Of a stretch of 21,073 nt of DNA, positions 14,160-20,595 are shown one piece after another. The stretch comes from GWB1-37-8 sp964646925 (lineage in GTDB: Bacteria; Patescibacteriota; Microgenomatia; Levybacterales; UBA12049). The position numbers and the translations under genes are program-made. The notes below the pieces were generated by a model that was not told the origin of the DNA, made no database searches, and saw only the letters and a program-made list of their open reading frames with translations. Location: the NCBI GenBank assembly GCA_964646925.1, contig CAZYIC010000017.1, forward strand, positions 1 to 21,073. The letters run 5' to 3'. Each line of letters starts with the position of its first letter. Within the stretch, counting starts at the first letter, position 1.

Positions 14160-14498
14160 TTAGTAATTTATTTTTGATTTTTCCTGAAATTCTCCATCTA
14201 TATAAATAGCTATCTCTTTATTCGTTACGCTCCAAGTAAAAACGAATATATGCTTTTTATGTTTATCTAACTTTGACACATCTTGTTCCACATCTGTTCT
14301 TCCTTTCCCTAAGTAAACATGAAAAAACTTAATTTTATTATCAGCATCCTTAATAATAAATATTGATCCGTTTTGAGGGTTTAGCTGAAATAGAGAAACT
14401 ACTTCGTTATTAGTAAAGTTTAATTTGCCCGCATCAATAGAAAACGAAATCGTCCCCTCATCTATTTTAAGTTCCTTAGAATTACTGATTTGAGCCAT
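14160..14498 (-). CDS. Small concanavalin/LamG-like protein
   Basis: 112 residues from MAQISNSKELKIDEGTISFSI. The ending HIFVFTWSVTNKEIAIYIDGEF resembles the last strands of the LamG/concanavalin-like beta-sandwich (typically HHxAFTWDG...xxLYIDGxL), and the alternating polar/hydrophobic pattern before it fits an all-beta protein. No signal peptide is seen. The frame could start earlier at 14543, but the ATG at 14498 follows the upstream gene's TAG by one base and has AGAGGT as a Shine-Dalgarno sequence seven bases upstream, so translational coupling is likely and this start is preferred. A role in recognising a surface or carbohydrate ligand is only a guess from the fold. Confidence 0.65.
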   Translation of the reverse strand: MAQISNSKELKIDEGTISFSIDAGKLNFTNNEVVSLFQLNPQNGSIFIIKDADNKIKFFHVYLGKGRTDVEQDVSKLDKHKKHIFVFTWSVTNKEIAIYIDGEFQEKSKINY

Positions 14499-14499
14499 A

Positions 14500-14748
14500 C
14501 TAATTACCTCTATTATATCTTTTTTTAGGAGCTTTTGTAACATTATTAATAGTTATATCTCTAATTTTAATAGACTTATCAATGTTTGCTAAAAATTTTT
14601 GCTGTAGGTTAATTGTTTGAGCAAACGTATCTATTGATTTATTATTTTTCTGTAATTGAATTACAGCAACAATAACTCCGACAATCGTCAATGGAAAACC
14701 TAATATGGTTACTACGTTTGCAACGATCTCTATTGTAGTTTTGTCCAT
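14500..14748 (-). CDS. Small single-span membrane protein
   Basis: 82 residues, unrecognised. One hydrophobic segment at about 8-31 (IVANVVTILGFPLTIVGVIVAVIQL) is followed by a polar helix-prone stretch and a basic end (KAPKKRYNRGN). The N-terminus is short, so it is probably anchored by one span. The ATG at 14746-14748 lies 12 bp after the dnaJ stop and its TAG is one base before the LamG-like gene, so dnaJ, this gene and the next probably form one unit. The tight coupling suggests the membrane protein and the beta-sandwich protein act together. Confidence 0.68.
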   Translation of the reverse strand: MDKTTIEIVANVVTILGFPLTIVGVIVAVIQLQKNNKSIDTFAQTINLQQKFLANIDKSIKIRDITINNVTKAPKKRYNRGN

Positions 14749-14760
14749 TTAAATTACACG

Positions 14761-15663
14761 CTAAAACCAGCCTTTTTTGCCACCTTCATTTTGAAATTCC
14801 TCCAAGAGATCCTTTTGTCTTCCTGTTAAATGTTTCGGAACTACAACCTTTATTCTGACATAATGGTCTCCGCGACCCGAACCGTGCAAATGCGGAACAC
14901 CTTTGCCCCGCAGTCTAATCGCAGTACCAGGTTGTGTTCCTCCCGGAATTTTAAGCTTTAAATCCCCATCAATTGTTTCGATATTTACTTCTCCCCCCAA
15001 TGCCGCTTGCGCAAAAGAAATTTCTTTGTTTCCGATAATATCTAAACCCTCTCTTTGAAATCTCCTGTCCGAAGCAACCGAAACAACAATATCATAATCT
15101 CCAAAACGGATTCTGGAGCCCTCATCAACTCCTGCGGGAATTTTTATTGTTTGCGATTTGCCATTTATTGTAACTTTTTTCGTAACTCCATGGACTGCTT
15201 CAAGAAAATCTAATGTTAAAGAATAGACCTGTCTTCGCTGAGAGCGGGCGCCGAATGGTGACCCGCCAAAAAATTGCTCGAATATCTCAAATGGGTCGGT
15301 AAATCCACCAAAATCAAAACCTGCTCCTCCGTCCCCCTCTGTTGAATAGGTATAGGAAAAAGGGCCCTGCCCCTGAGTAAAACCTCCACCAAACGGCCCG
15401 CCTTGCCCTGGGCCGCCGAAGCCTCCAGCGGAGGCGCCTTCAAAAGCTGCATGACCGAATTGGTCATAGGTCTGCTTTTTCTGAGGATCTGACAAAACTT
15501 CGTAGGCTTTTGTAACTTCTTTAAATTTGCCTTCAGCAGCTTTATCCTTATTTCGATCCGGATGATACTGCAAAGCAAGCTTTCTGTAAGCCTTTTTTAT
15601 CTCATCAGGAGTCGCAGTTTTTGAAACTCCAAGAGCTTGATAATAATCTTTTACGTCTGCCAT
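14761..15663 (-). CDS. DnaJ-type co-chaperone without zinc finger (CbpA/class B)
   Basis: Stimulates DnaK ATPase and hands it substrates. 300 residues: J domain 1-70 with HPD at 34-36, a Gly/Phe-rich linker (about 75-135, GGFGGPGQGGPFGGGF), then two C-terminal beta-sandwich substrate domains (LTLDFLEAVHGVTKKVTING; FAQAALGGEVNIETIDG; GTAIRLRGKGVPHLHGSGRGDHYVRI). The four CxxCxGxG zinc motifs of class A DnaJ are absent, so it is a CbpA-like class B protein, though it may be the cell's main J protein. It is cut off from hrcA-grpE-dnaK by a plus-strand gene and has its own promoter with a very short leader and no CIRCE-like repeat. Confidence 0.92.
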   Translation of the reverse strand: MADVKDYYQALGVSKTATPDEIKKAYRKLALQYHPDRNKDKAAEGKFKEVTKAYEVLSDPQKKQTYDQFGHAAFEGASAGGFGGPGQGGPFGGGFTQGQGPFSYTYSTEGDGGAGFDFGGFTDPFEIFEQFFGGSPFGARSQRRQVYSLTLDFLEAVHGVTKKVTINGKSQTIKIPAGVDEGSRIRFGDYDIVVSVASDRRFQREGLDIIGNKEISFAQAALGGEVNIETIDGDLKLKIPGGTQPGTAIRLRGKGVPHLHGSGRGDHYVRIKVVVPKHLTGRQKDLLEEFQNEGGKKGWF

Positions 15664-15675
15664 ATGTAAGATAGA

Positions 15676-15684
15676 ATTATATCA
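15676..15684 (-). promoter_or_regulatory. Extended -10 promoter of the dnaJ-type gene
   Basis: Perfect TATAAT (15676-15681) preceded by TG (TGATATAAT) on the minus strand. No good -35 is present at 16-18 bp, so recognition may rest on the extended -10. Predicted start near 15669 leaves about six bases before the ATG at 15663. Confidence 0.7.
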
Positions 15685-15702
15685 CGTCCAGACTCAAAAA
15701 TC

Positions 15703-15731
15703 TTGCGATTATACTCCCATTCAGTTAAAAT
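15703..15731 (+). promoter_or_regulatory. Promoter of the GH63-type gene
   Basis: TTGCGA (15703-15708, 4/6), 17 bp, TAAAAT (15726-15731, 5/6). Predicted start near 15738 leaves about nine bases before the ATG at 15747. It is divergent from the dnaJ promoter in the 83-bp gap. A later TATAAA (15732-15737) is an alternative -10 but lacks a matching -35. Confidence 0.6.
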
Positions 15732-15746
15732 TATAAATTAATTTTT

Positions 15747-17132
15747 ATGGCAGGACCAGAGATCAGAAAAATCGTAGACAGGGTTTTAACGGGAAACAGG
15801 AAATCTGACAAATACACTCAACCCTCCCCGGATCATTATCCCCATCAATGGTTGTGGGATTCTGCTTTTGCGGCTATTATTTATGCTAGACGCGAAGAGC
15901 CTGAAACTGCAGAAACGGAAATTAAAACCTTATTGAATAATATGAATCCTAATACCGGATTCATACCCAATATGCGTTACCACAAAAGAATTAAATGGTG
16001 GGACGCAGAATCTTATACTTTTAATGACAGATCTTTTGGCAGCAGCTATACCCAGCCTCCTTTATTGGCTTATGCGGTGTGGGAAACCTATGAAAGTTTT
16101 AGGAAAAAAGGCGATGAAAGAAAAGGTAAAATATTTCTTCAGGAAATGTATGGAGATAGCGGATCCAGCCTTGCTTCGGGATTAAAAAGAGCATATGAAT
16201 ATTTTAGAAAATATAGAGAAAATGGCAACGGAAGCAAATTAATAGGCTGTATTCATCCAAATGAAACCGGCCGGGATTCTGATCCTTCACTCAAAGACGG
16301 AGCAATACGAATACCTAATCATGCAATAATAGCTAATTTTTTACCCAAAGAGATTATGGATGCTGCCAATACCGTAGCGGATAGTTTAAGCGCTGCCAGA
16401 ATCAATATAAGAGCAAAATTTCGTCATTGGGATCCGGAAAAAATGAAAAAAGAAGTTTATTGGGTAAACGATGTTATGTTTAACGTCTTATATGCAAACA
16501 GTCTTAGATATATGGCAAAAATTAGCAATGAATTAGACAGCAAAGGCGAAGGTCAGTCTTATGAAAATCTTGCCGGAGAAATAGAAAGGGAAATTCTTGA
16601 GAAGATGTGGAATGAAAATGACGGATTTTTTTATAACCTTGACGCAAGCGGTAGGCAAATTCCAATTGCATCTATTAGCGGACTTTTTCCTCTTGCTCTT
16701 GAGGATATATCCGAACATCAGCTAATTAGTTTGATGGGTAAATTGGAAGATCCAGAATGGTTTAAAACCCCCTATCCTATTCCAAGTCTCCCTACAAAAA
16801 GCCAATATTACGACCCTCATCATGATGAAAAAAGGCTATGGAGGGGGCCGGTTTGGATTAATGCAAATTTTCTTATCGCCGAAGAAGGAATTGTAAGACA
16901 AATAAAACGCTTTCTAAAAGACAACCAAGGACTTTCTGAACGCATGCTTTCTTATCTTAAATATTTAGTAGAAAAAACCGAGGAGCTGGTAGAAAAAGGC
17001 GGTCTTCGCGAGTTCTTTGATTCCGAATCCGGAAAGGGCTATAGAATTGCAGATTTTACCATATCTGCTCTTGCATTACATTTTGACAAATCTAGAGATC
17101 AGCTAATCCAACACTGTTTAGGAAGTAAATAA
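15747..17132 (+). CDS. Glycoside hydrolase, GH63/mannosylglycerate-hydrolase-like
   Basis: 461 residues with the signature of (alpha/alpha)6-barrel glucosidases of GH63 and the MGH1-like group. Landmarks: YPHQWLWDSAF (31-41), GFIPNM (71-76), HPNETGRDSDP (170-180), where related enzymes have HPWESGxDxSP with the general acid Asp (here D177), RLWRGPVWINANFLI (363-377), and GGLREFFDSESGKG (418-431), with E422 the likely base. No signal peptide is seen, so it should act in the cytoplasm. Substrate candidates include mannosylglycerate, glucosylglycerate or another alpha-linked glucoside or storage oligosaccharide; sequence alone does not decide. It is the only plus-strand gene between dnaK and dnaJ and ends two bases from the dnaK stop, convergent. 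Confidence 0.85.
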   Translation: MAGPEIRKIVDRVLTGNRKSDKYTQPSPDHYPHQWLWDSAFAAIIYARREEPETAETEIKTLLNNMNPNTGFIPNMRYHKRIKWWDAESYTFNDRSFGSSYTQPPLLAYAVWETYESFRKKGDERKGKIFLQEMYGDSGSSLASGLKRAYEYFRKYRENGNGSKLIGCIHPNETGRDSDPSLKDGAIRIPNHAIIANFLPKEIMDAANTVADSLSAARINIRAKFRHWDPEKMKKEVYWVNDVMFNVLYANSLRYMAKISNELDSKGEGQSYENLAGEIEREILEKMWNENDGFFYNLDASGRQIPIASISGLFPLALEDISEHQLISLMGKLEDPEWFKTPYPIPSLPTKSQYYDPHHDEKRLWRGPVWINANFLIAEEGIVRQIKRFLKDNQGLSERMLSYLKYLVEKTEELVEKGGLREFFDSESGKGYRIADFTISALALHFDKSRDQLIQHCLGSK

Positions 17133-17134
17133 CT

Positions 17135-19111
17135 CTAGTTAACAACTTCTCCCTCAACAGGCTTGTCCTCGGACTTGTCCGCGGAAGCCGCGTCTGACGC
17201 GGCGGAGGCGGAATCTTTAGCGGAAGAAGTTTCCTCTTTTTTCTCTTCGCTATTTCCTGTTTGCTCGCTATTTCCAGCCTTTTGACTATCCGAGGTCTGA
17301 CTTCCGGCATCTGACTTCTGGGACTGAGACATTGCCTGCCCGACTTTCTGCAAACTGTCTGAAAGATCTTTGGTTTTTGCTTCCAAGTCTTCTTTGGTTC
17401 CCGTTTCCAGAATTGATTTTAAGTCTTTAATCTTATCTTCTACTTCCTTTTTCAAATCTGCATTTACCTTATCCCCAGCGTCTTTCAAAGATTTTTCTGC
17501 TGTAAAGATTAGGGAATCTGCCATATTTTTAGCTTCTATCTTTTCTTTTTTCTCAGCATCTTCTTTAGCATGCATCTCTGCCTCTTTGGTCATTCTCTCA
17601 ACTTCGTCCTTGGATAATCCGGTTGAACCGGTAATTTTAATGCTTTGCTCTTTGCCGGTTGCTTTGTCTTTTGCTTTCACGTTTAGTATTCCCGAAGCAT
17701 CAATATCGAACGTAACCTCAACTTGAGGAACTCCGCGGGGCGCCGGAGGAATCCCATCAAGAATAAAGCGGCCCAAACTCTTGTTATCCGCAGCCATTGG
17801 TCTTTCACCCTGCAAAACATTGATCTCAACCTGTGTTTGATTGTCTGCGGCAGTTGAAAAAACTTGGGATTTGGAAGTTGGAATTGTTGTATTTTTAGAT
17901 ATTAAAGGAGTTGAAACACTGCCTAACGTTTCAATTCCCAATGTTAACGGAGTAACATCCAAAAGCAAAACATCCTTAACTTCTCCGCCCAAAACTCCTC
18001 CCTGAACAGCCGCTCCAACAGCAACGACCTCGTCCGGATTAACTGATTTGTTAGGTTCTTTGCCAAAAAATTTGGTAACAACCTCTATAATCTTCGGCAT
18101 TCTGGTCATTCCTCCCACCAAAACTACTTCGTCAATATCGGATATTTTAACCCCTGCATCTTTCAATGCCTGCTCTACGGGCCGAAGAGTTTTCTGAACC
18201 AGTGAATCAACAATCTGCTCCATTTTTGCACGAGTTAAAGACATTGTTAAATGCAAAGGACCGTTTTTGCCTTGAGTTATAAATGGCTGATTAATTTCAG
18301 CTGAGGTGGAACTGGATAATTCTATTTTTGCTTTTTCCGCAGCTTCCCTTAATCTTTGCAACGCCTGAGAATCTTTTCGCAAATCTACATCATTGTCTTT
18401 TTTGAATTCTGTCGCCAAATGATCAATAATTAACTGATCGAAATCGTCTCCGCCTAAGTGAGTATCTCCATTTGTGGATTTAACCTCATATACCCCTTCC
18501 CCCAATTCCAAAACAGAAATATCAAAAGTTCCTCCGCCCAAATCATAAATTGCTATTGTATGGGCATTTTTCTTATCAAGTCCATAAGCCAAAGCTGCAG
18601 CTGTTGGTTCATTTATAATTCTGAGAACCTCAAGTCCTGCAATTTCTCCGGCTTGTTTGGTTGCTTGTCTTTGAGAATCATCAAAATATGCGGGAACCGT
18701 AATCACTGCTTGTGTGACTTTTCCGCCCAAATAATTTTCCGCATCAGCTTTGATTTTTTGCAGAATTTGAGCGGAAATTTCCTGAGGAGTAAATGTTCGT
18801 CCCTCAACCTCAACAACCGCCATTCCATCTCTTCCTGATTTAATAGTATATGGCAGCCACTTCATGTCAAACTGCACAGATTTATCTGTGAATTTGCGTC
18901 CCATCAATCTTTTTATGGAGAATATTGTCTTTTTTGGTTTTAGAACAATCTGTCGTTTTGCAACATCTCCCACAACATGACTAATCGGATCAACAACCGA
19001 CGGAATAACATTGCGTCCTTCAGTCGAATAAATAACTTTGGGAGATCCTCCCTCCATTACCGCAACGCATGAATTCGTTGTGCCTAAATCAATTCCAATT
19101 ATCTTTCCCAT
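17135..19111 (-). CDS. dnaK: Molecular chaperone DnaK (Hsp70)
   Basis: ATP-driven chaperone. 658 residues: nucleotide-binding domain with GIDLGTTNSCVAV (6-18), INEPTAAALAYG, YDLGGGTFDISVLE and VLVGGMTRMP, linker VLLLDVTPLTLGIET, beta-sandwich substrate domain (NKSLGRFILDGIPPAPRGVPQVEV), helical lid, and an unusually long Ser/Ala/Glu-rich tail ending EGEVVN. The tail region carries a translated GC-rich palindrome (17188-17202). A Shine-Dalgarno-like GGGAG lies about seven bases before the ATG. It follows grpE by 61 bp, a gap filled by a large palindromic repeat. Expected to be repressed by HrcA through the operator upstream of hrcA. Confidence 0.97.
   Translation of the reverse strand: MGKIIGIDLGTTNSCVAVMEGGSPKVIYSTEGRNVIPSVVDPISHVVGDVAKRQIVLKPKKTIFSIKRLMGRKFTDKSVQFDMKWLPYTIKSGRDGMAVVEVEGRTFTPQEISAQILQKIKADAENYLGGKVTQAVITVPAYFDDSQRQATKQAGEIAGLEVLRIINEPTAAALAYGLDKKNAHTIAIYDLGGGTFDISVLELGEGVYEVKSTNGDTHLGGDDFDQLIIDHLATEFKKDNDVDLRKDSQALQRLREAAEKAKIELSSSTSAEINQPFITQGKNGPLHLTMSLTRAKMEQIVDSLVQKTLRPVEQALKDAGVKISDIDEVVLVGGMTRMPKIIEVVTKFFGKEPNKSVNPDEVVAVGAAVQGGVLGGEVKDVLLLDVTPLTLGIETLGSVSTPLISKNTTIPTSKSQVFSTAADNQTQVEINVLQGERPMAADNKSLGRFILDGIPPAPRGVPQVEVTFDIDASGILNVKAKDKATGKEQSIKITGSTGLSKDEVERMTKEAEMHAKEDAEKKEKIEAKNMADSLIFTAEKSLKDAGDKVNADLKKEVEDKIKDLKSILETGTKEDLEAKTKDLSDSLQKVGQAMSQSQKSDAGSQTSDSQKAGNSEQTGNSEEKKEETSSAKDSASAASDAASADKSEDKPVEGEVVN
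17188..17202. repeat. CCGCGTCTGACGCGG palindrome in the dnaK tail
   Basis: A 6-bp perfect stem with a 3-base loop in a GC-rich island, also near a second small palindrome GGACTTGTCC (17171-17180). Nearly identical to 7063-7077 in the DHH gene. It also lies just past the stop of the convergent GH63-type gene, so it would be a hairpin in a read-through transcript; no T-run follows. Confidence 0.78.
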
Positions 19112-19126
19112 AATTTTTCTCCCAAT

Positions 19127-19182
19127 GTCATTCTGAGTGAAACGAAGAATCTCATCAGATCCTTCACTTCGTTCAGGATGAC
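19127..19182. repeat. Long imperfect palindromic repeat between dnaK and grpE (copy 1)
   Basis: Arms of about 26 bases, GTCATTCTGAGTGAAACGAA... and ...TTCACTTCGTTCAGGATGAC, pair with a few mismatches around a short centre. The grpE stop (TGA at 19173-19175) is inside it, and the repeat ends just before the dnaK ribosome-binding site. A second copy lies at 20450-20512. Repeats of this type are widespread in bacterial genomes, from memory. Confidence 0.88.
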
Positions 19183-19673
19183 CTCGGACTTTGTCCTACA
19201 CTTACCTGTGCGGGTCTTAAAACTTTATCGTATAACATGTAACCCGCTCTTGTTTCCTCAATAACTTTTCCTTCCTCCCCCGCAACAGTGCTGATGCCTT
19301 CCATTAAATTCGGATCAAAACTTTTTCCCAATGTTTCAATTTTTACAACTCCTTCTTTTTTAAGAATATCTAAAAATTGCTGAAGGCTTAAGGCAAGGCT
19401 TTTGTCTTCACTATGTTTGCTCGCTTGTATTAGTGTATCTAAAACAGGTAAAATATTCAAGAGGAGCTGTTGGTTTGCCTTAAGAATCCATTCTCCTCTT
19501 TCACTGCGCACTCTATTTTCCAGATTTCTATAATCTGCCAACGTGCGCTTAACCTGATTTTCCAACTCTTCAACTTTTTCTTTTAAAAGTACTGCTTCAT
19601 CTTTCTCAATTTCTTTTTCTTCAACTTTCTCATCTTTATTTTGTTTTTTATTGCTATTTTTGTCCATATTCAT
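19173..19673 (-). CDS. grpE: Nucleotide exchange factor GrpE
   Basis: Releases ADP from DnaK. 166 residues: a Lys/Glu-rich N-terminus that leads into the long coiled-coil helix (EKVEELENQVKRTLADYRNLENRVRSERGE), the four-helix part (LLLNILPVLDTLIQASKH), and the beta-wing domain (LGKSFDPNLMEGIS, GYMLYDKVLRPAQVSVG). After QVSVG the last residues QSPRSS and the stop codon run into the repeat at 19127-19182, so the natural 3' end seems to have been replaced or trimmed slightly by the insertion. Either of two close ATGs (M1, M3) may be used. It follows hrcA by 33 bp of AT repeat and belongs to the hrcA-grpE-dnaK operon. Confidence 0.94.
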   Translation of the reverse strand: MNMDKNSNKKQNKDEKVEEKEIEKDEAVLLKEKVEELENQVKRTLADYRNLENRVRSERGEWILKANQQLLLNILPVLDTLIQASKHSEDKSLALSLQQFLDILKKEGVVKIETLGKSFDPNLMEGISTVAGEEGKVIEETRAGYMLYDKVLRPAQVSVGQSPRSS

Positions 19674-19675
19674 TG

Positions 19676-19704
19676 AAAATTTTAAATTGAAAATTAAAAA
19701 TTTC
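19676..19704. repeat. AT-rich repeat between hrcA and grpE
   Basis: GAAAATTTTAAATTGAAAAT-type units, the same word style as in the infB insertion and the nusA-infB gap. Fills almost the whole 33-bp gap. Confidence 0.5.
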
Positions 19705-19706
19705 CG

Positions 19707-20435
19707 TTACCATCCCTTGGCTATTTCTTCAATTAATCCTCCAAAATATCTGACTGTTGGGACAATCTGCGTATAGTTAAGTCTGGAAGGACCCAACACT
19801 CCAATTTCTCCGGTTAATTGCATTGGAGTTTTGTAATGAGTAAAAACAAATCCATATGGACCTTGCATATCCGGACCTAATTCATCACCCAGAAGCACTT
19901 GAACATCTTCGGAAGCTATGTCTGCGAAAAACTTCCTGCATGTTTCAAATTCATCCATAGTTGAAAGCAGACTTTTCATCACGTCAATATCAAAAAATTC
20001 CGGCATTTCCAAAATATTAGCGTATCCCGCGCAATAAACATCTCCGTCCGCAGTTGTGGCAATTGCCAGCGCTTTAGTCTTGTTAGCCAAAGATTTTGTT
20101 AATTTTCGCAAAAATTTATCCTCTTCCTCTCGATAATCCCAAAGACTTTCTTTAACTGCAGTTTCCTCAGTAATAGATAGATCTTTTTCTTTCATGAGCT
20201 GTTTTACATAGAATTTCATTCCTGTTGGAGTTGGCATGCGGCCTGCGGATGTATGATTTTTCTTAAGATATCCCAATTTTGTGAGTGACACCATTTCGTT
20301 TCGGATTGTTGCGGGAGAAGCGCTAAGTCCATATTTCTTTTCTAAAGTTTCGGAACCTACCGGTTCGGCGGTATTAATATATTCTTCAATAAGAGCTTTG
20401 AGTATTTCAACCTGTCTTTGAGTTAAGTCATGCAT
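19707..20435 (-). CDS. hrcA: Heat-inducible transcription repressor HrcA (short form)
   Basis: Repressor of chaperone genes that binds CIRCE operators. 242 residues, against about 340 in many bacteria: N-terminal winged helix (LTQRQVEILKALIEEYINTAEPVGSETL; SPATIRNEMVSLTKLGYL; HTSAGRMPTPTGMKFYV), then a reduced dimerisation/GAF-like region ending with the conserved IGVLGPSRLNYTQIVPTVRYFG. Missing length is internal, since both ends are recognisable. The ATG at 20435 gives the usual short lead to the first helix. First gene of hrcA-grpE-dnaK, preceded by a leader of about 90 bases with a palindromic repeat, and by a promoter overlapped by a CIRCE-like inverted repeat. Confidence 0.95.
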   Translation of the reverse strand: MHDLTQRQVEILKALIEEYINTAEPVGSETLEKKYGLSASPATIRNEMVSLTKLGYLKKNHTSAGRMPTPTGMKFYVKQLMKEKDLSITEETAVKESLWDYREEEDKFLRKLTKSLANKTKALAIATTADGDVYCAGYANILEMPEFFDIDVMKSLLSTMDEFETCRKFFADIASEDVQVLLGDELGPDMQGPYGFVFTHYKTPMQLTGEIGVLGPSRLNYTQIVPTVRYFGGLIEEIAKGW

Positions 20436-20449
20436 AGTCGTTTATCAAT

Positions 20450-20512
20450 GTCATCCTGAGTGGAACGAAGGATCTAGTCCTATTGGAGATTCTTCACTTC
20501 GTTCAGAATAAC
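20450..20512. repeat. Long imperfect palindromic repeat in the hrcA leader (copy 2)
   Basis: GTCATCCTGAGTGGAACGAA... pairs with ...TTCACTTCGTTCAGAATAAC around CTAGTCCTATTGG. It lies between the hrcA promoter and ATG, so it should form a strong hairpin in the 5' leader of the chaperone mRNA. Confidence 0.88.
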
Positions 20513-20522
20513 ATAATGAATA

Positions 20523-20550
20523 TTAGCAGATAATATATCACGACTGCTAA
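20523..20550. promoter_or_regulatory. CIRCE-like HrcA operator
   Basis: On the hrcA strand the site starts TTAGCAGTC (8/9 to CIRCE left half TTAGCACTC) and ends CTGCTAA (TGCTAA matches the right half GAGTGCTAA). Total length 28, against 27 for CIRCE; the perfect arms are TTAGCAG/CTGCTAA. It covers the spacer and -10 of the hrcA promoter. A further half-site GTGTGCTAA (8/9) is at 20578-20586. Confidence 0.72.
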
Positions 20551-20560
20551 AAGTTGTCAA
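20532..20560 (-). promoter_or_regulatory. Promoter of hrcA-grpE-dnaK
   Basis: Perfect TTGACA (20555-20560), 17 bp, TATATT (20532-20537, 5/6) with TG upstream (TGATATATT). Predicted start near 20525, inside the CIRCE-like repeat, giving a leader of about 90 bases. Confidence 0.82.
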
Positions 20561-20583
20561 GGGGTAACATATTAAATGTGTGC

Positions 20584-20589
20584 TAAACT
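20584..20589 (+). promoter_or_regulatory. Possible extended -10 for the plus-strand membrane gene, leaderless
   Basis: TAAACT (4/6) with TG upstream (TGCTAAACT); the base seven downstream is the A of the ATG at 20596. No good -35. The CIRCE-like half-site GTGTGCTAA overlaps it. Confidence 0.4.
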
Positions 20590-20595
20590 TAAAGT

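Noticed and set aside
15216..15578. 120-residue frame overlapping the dnaJ-type gene
   Set aside because: It is an out-of-frame reading of the Gly/Phe-rich DnaJ region.
17165..17212. GC-rich hairpins as the terminator of the GH63-type gene
   Set aside because: No T-run follows on the plus strand, and the sequence is coding in dnaK; explained better as palindromic insertions.
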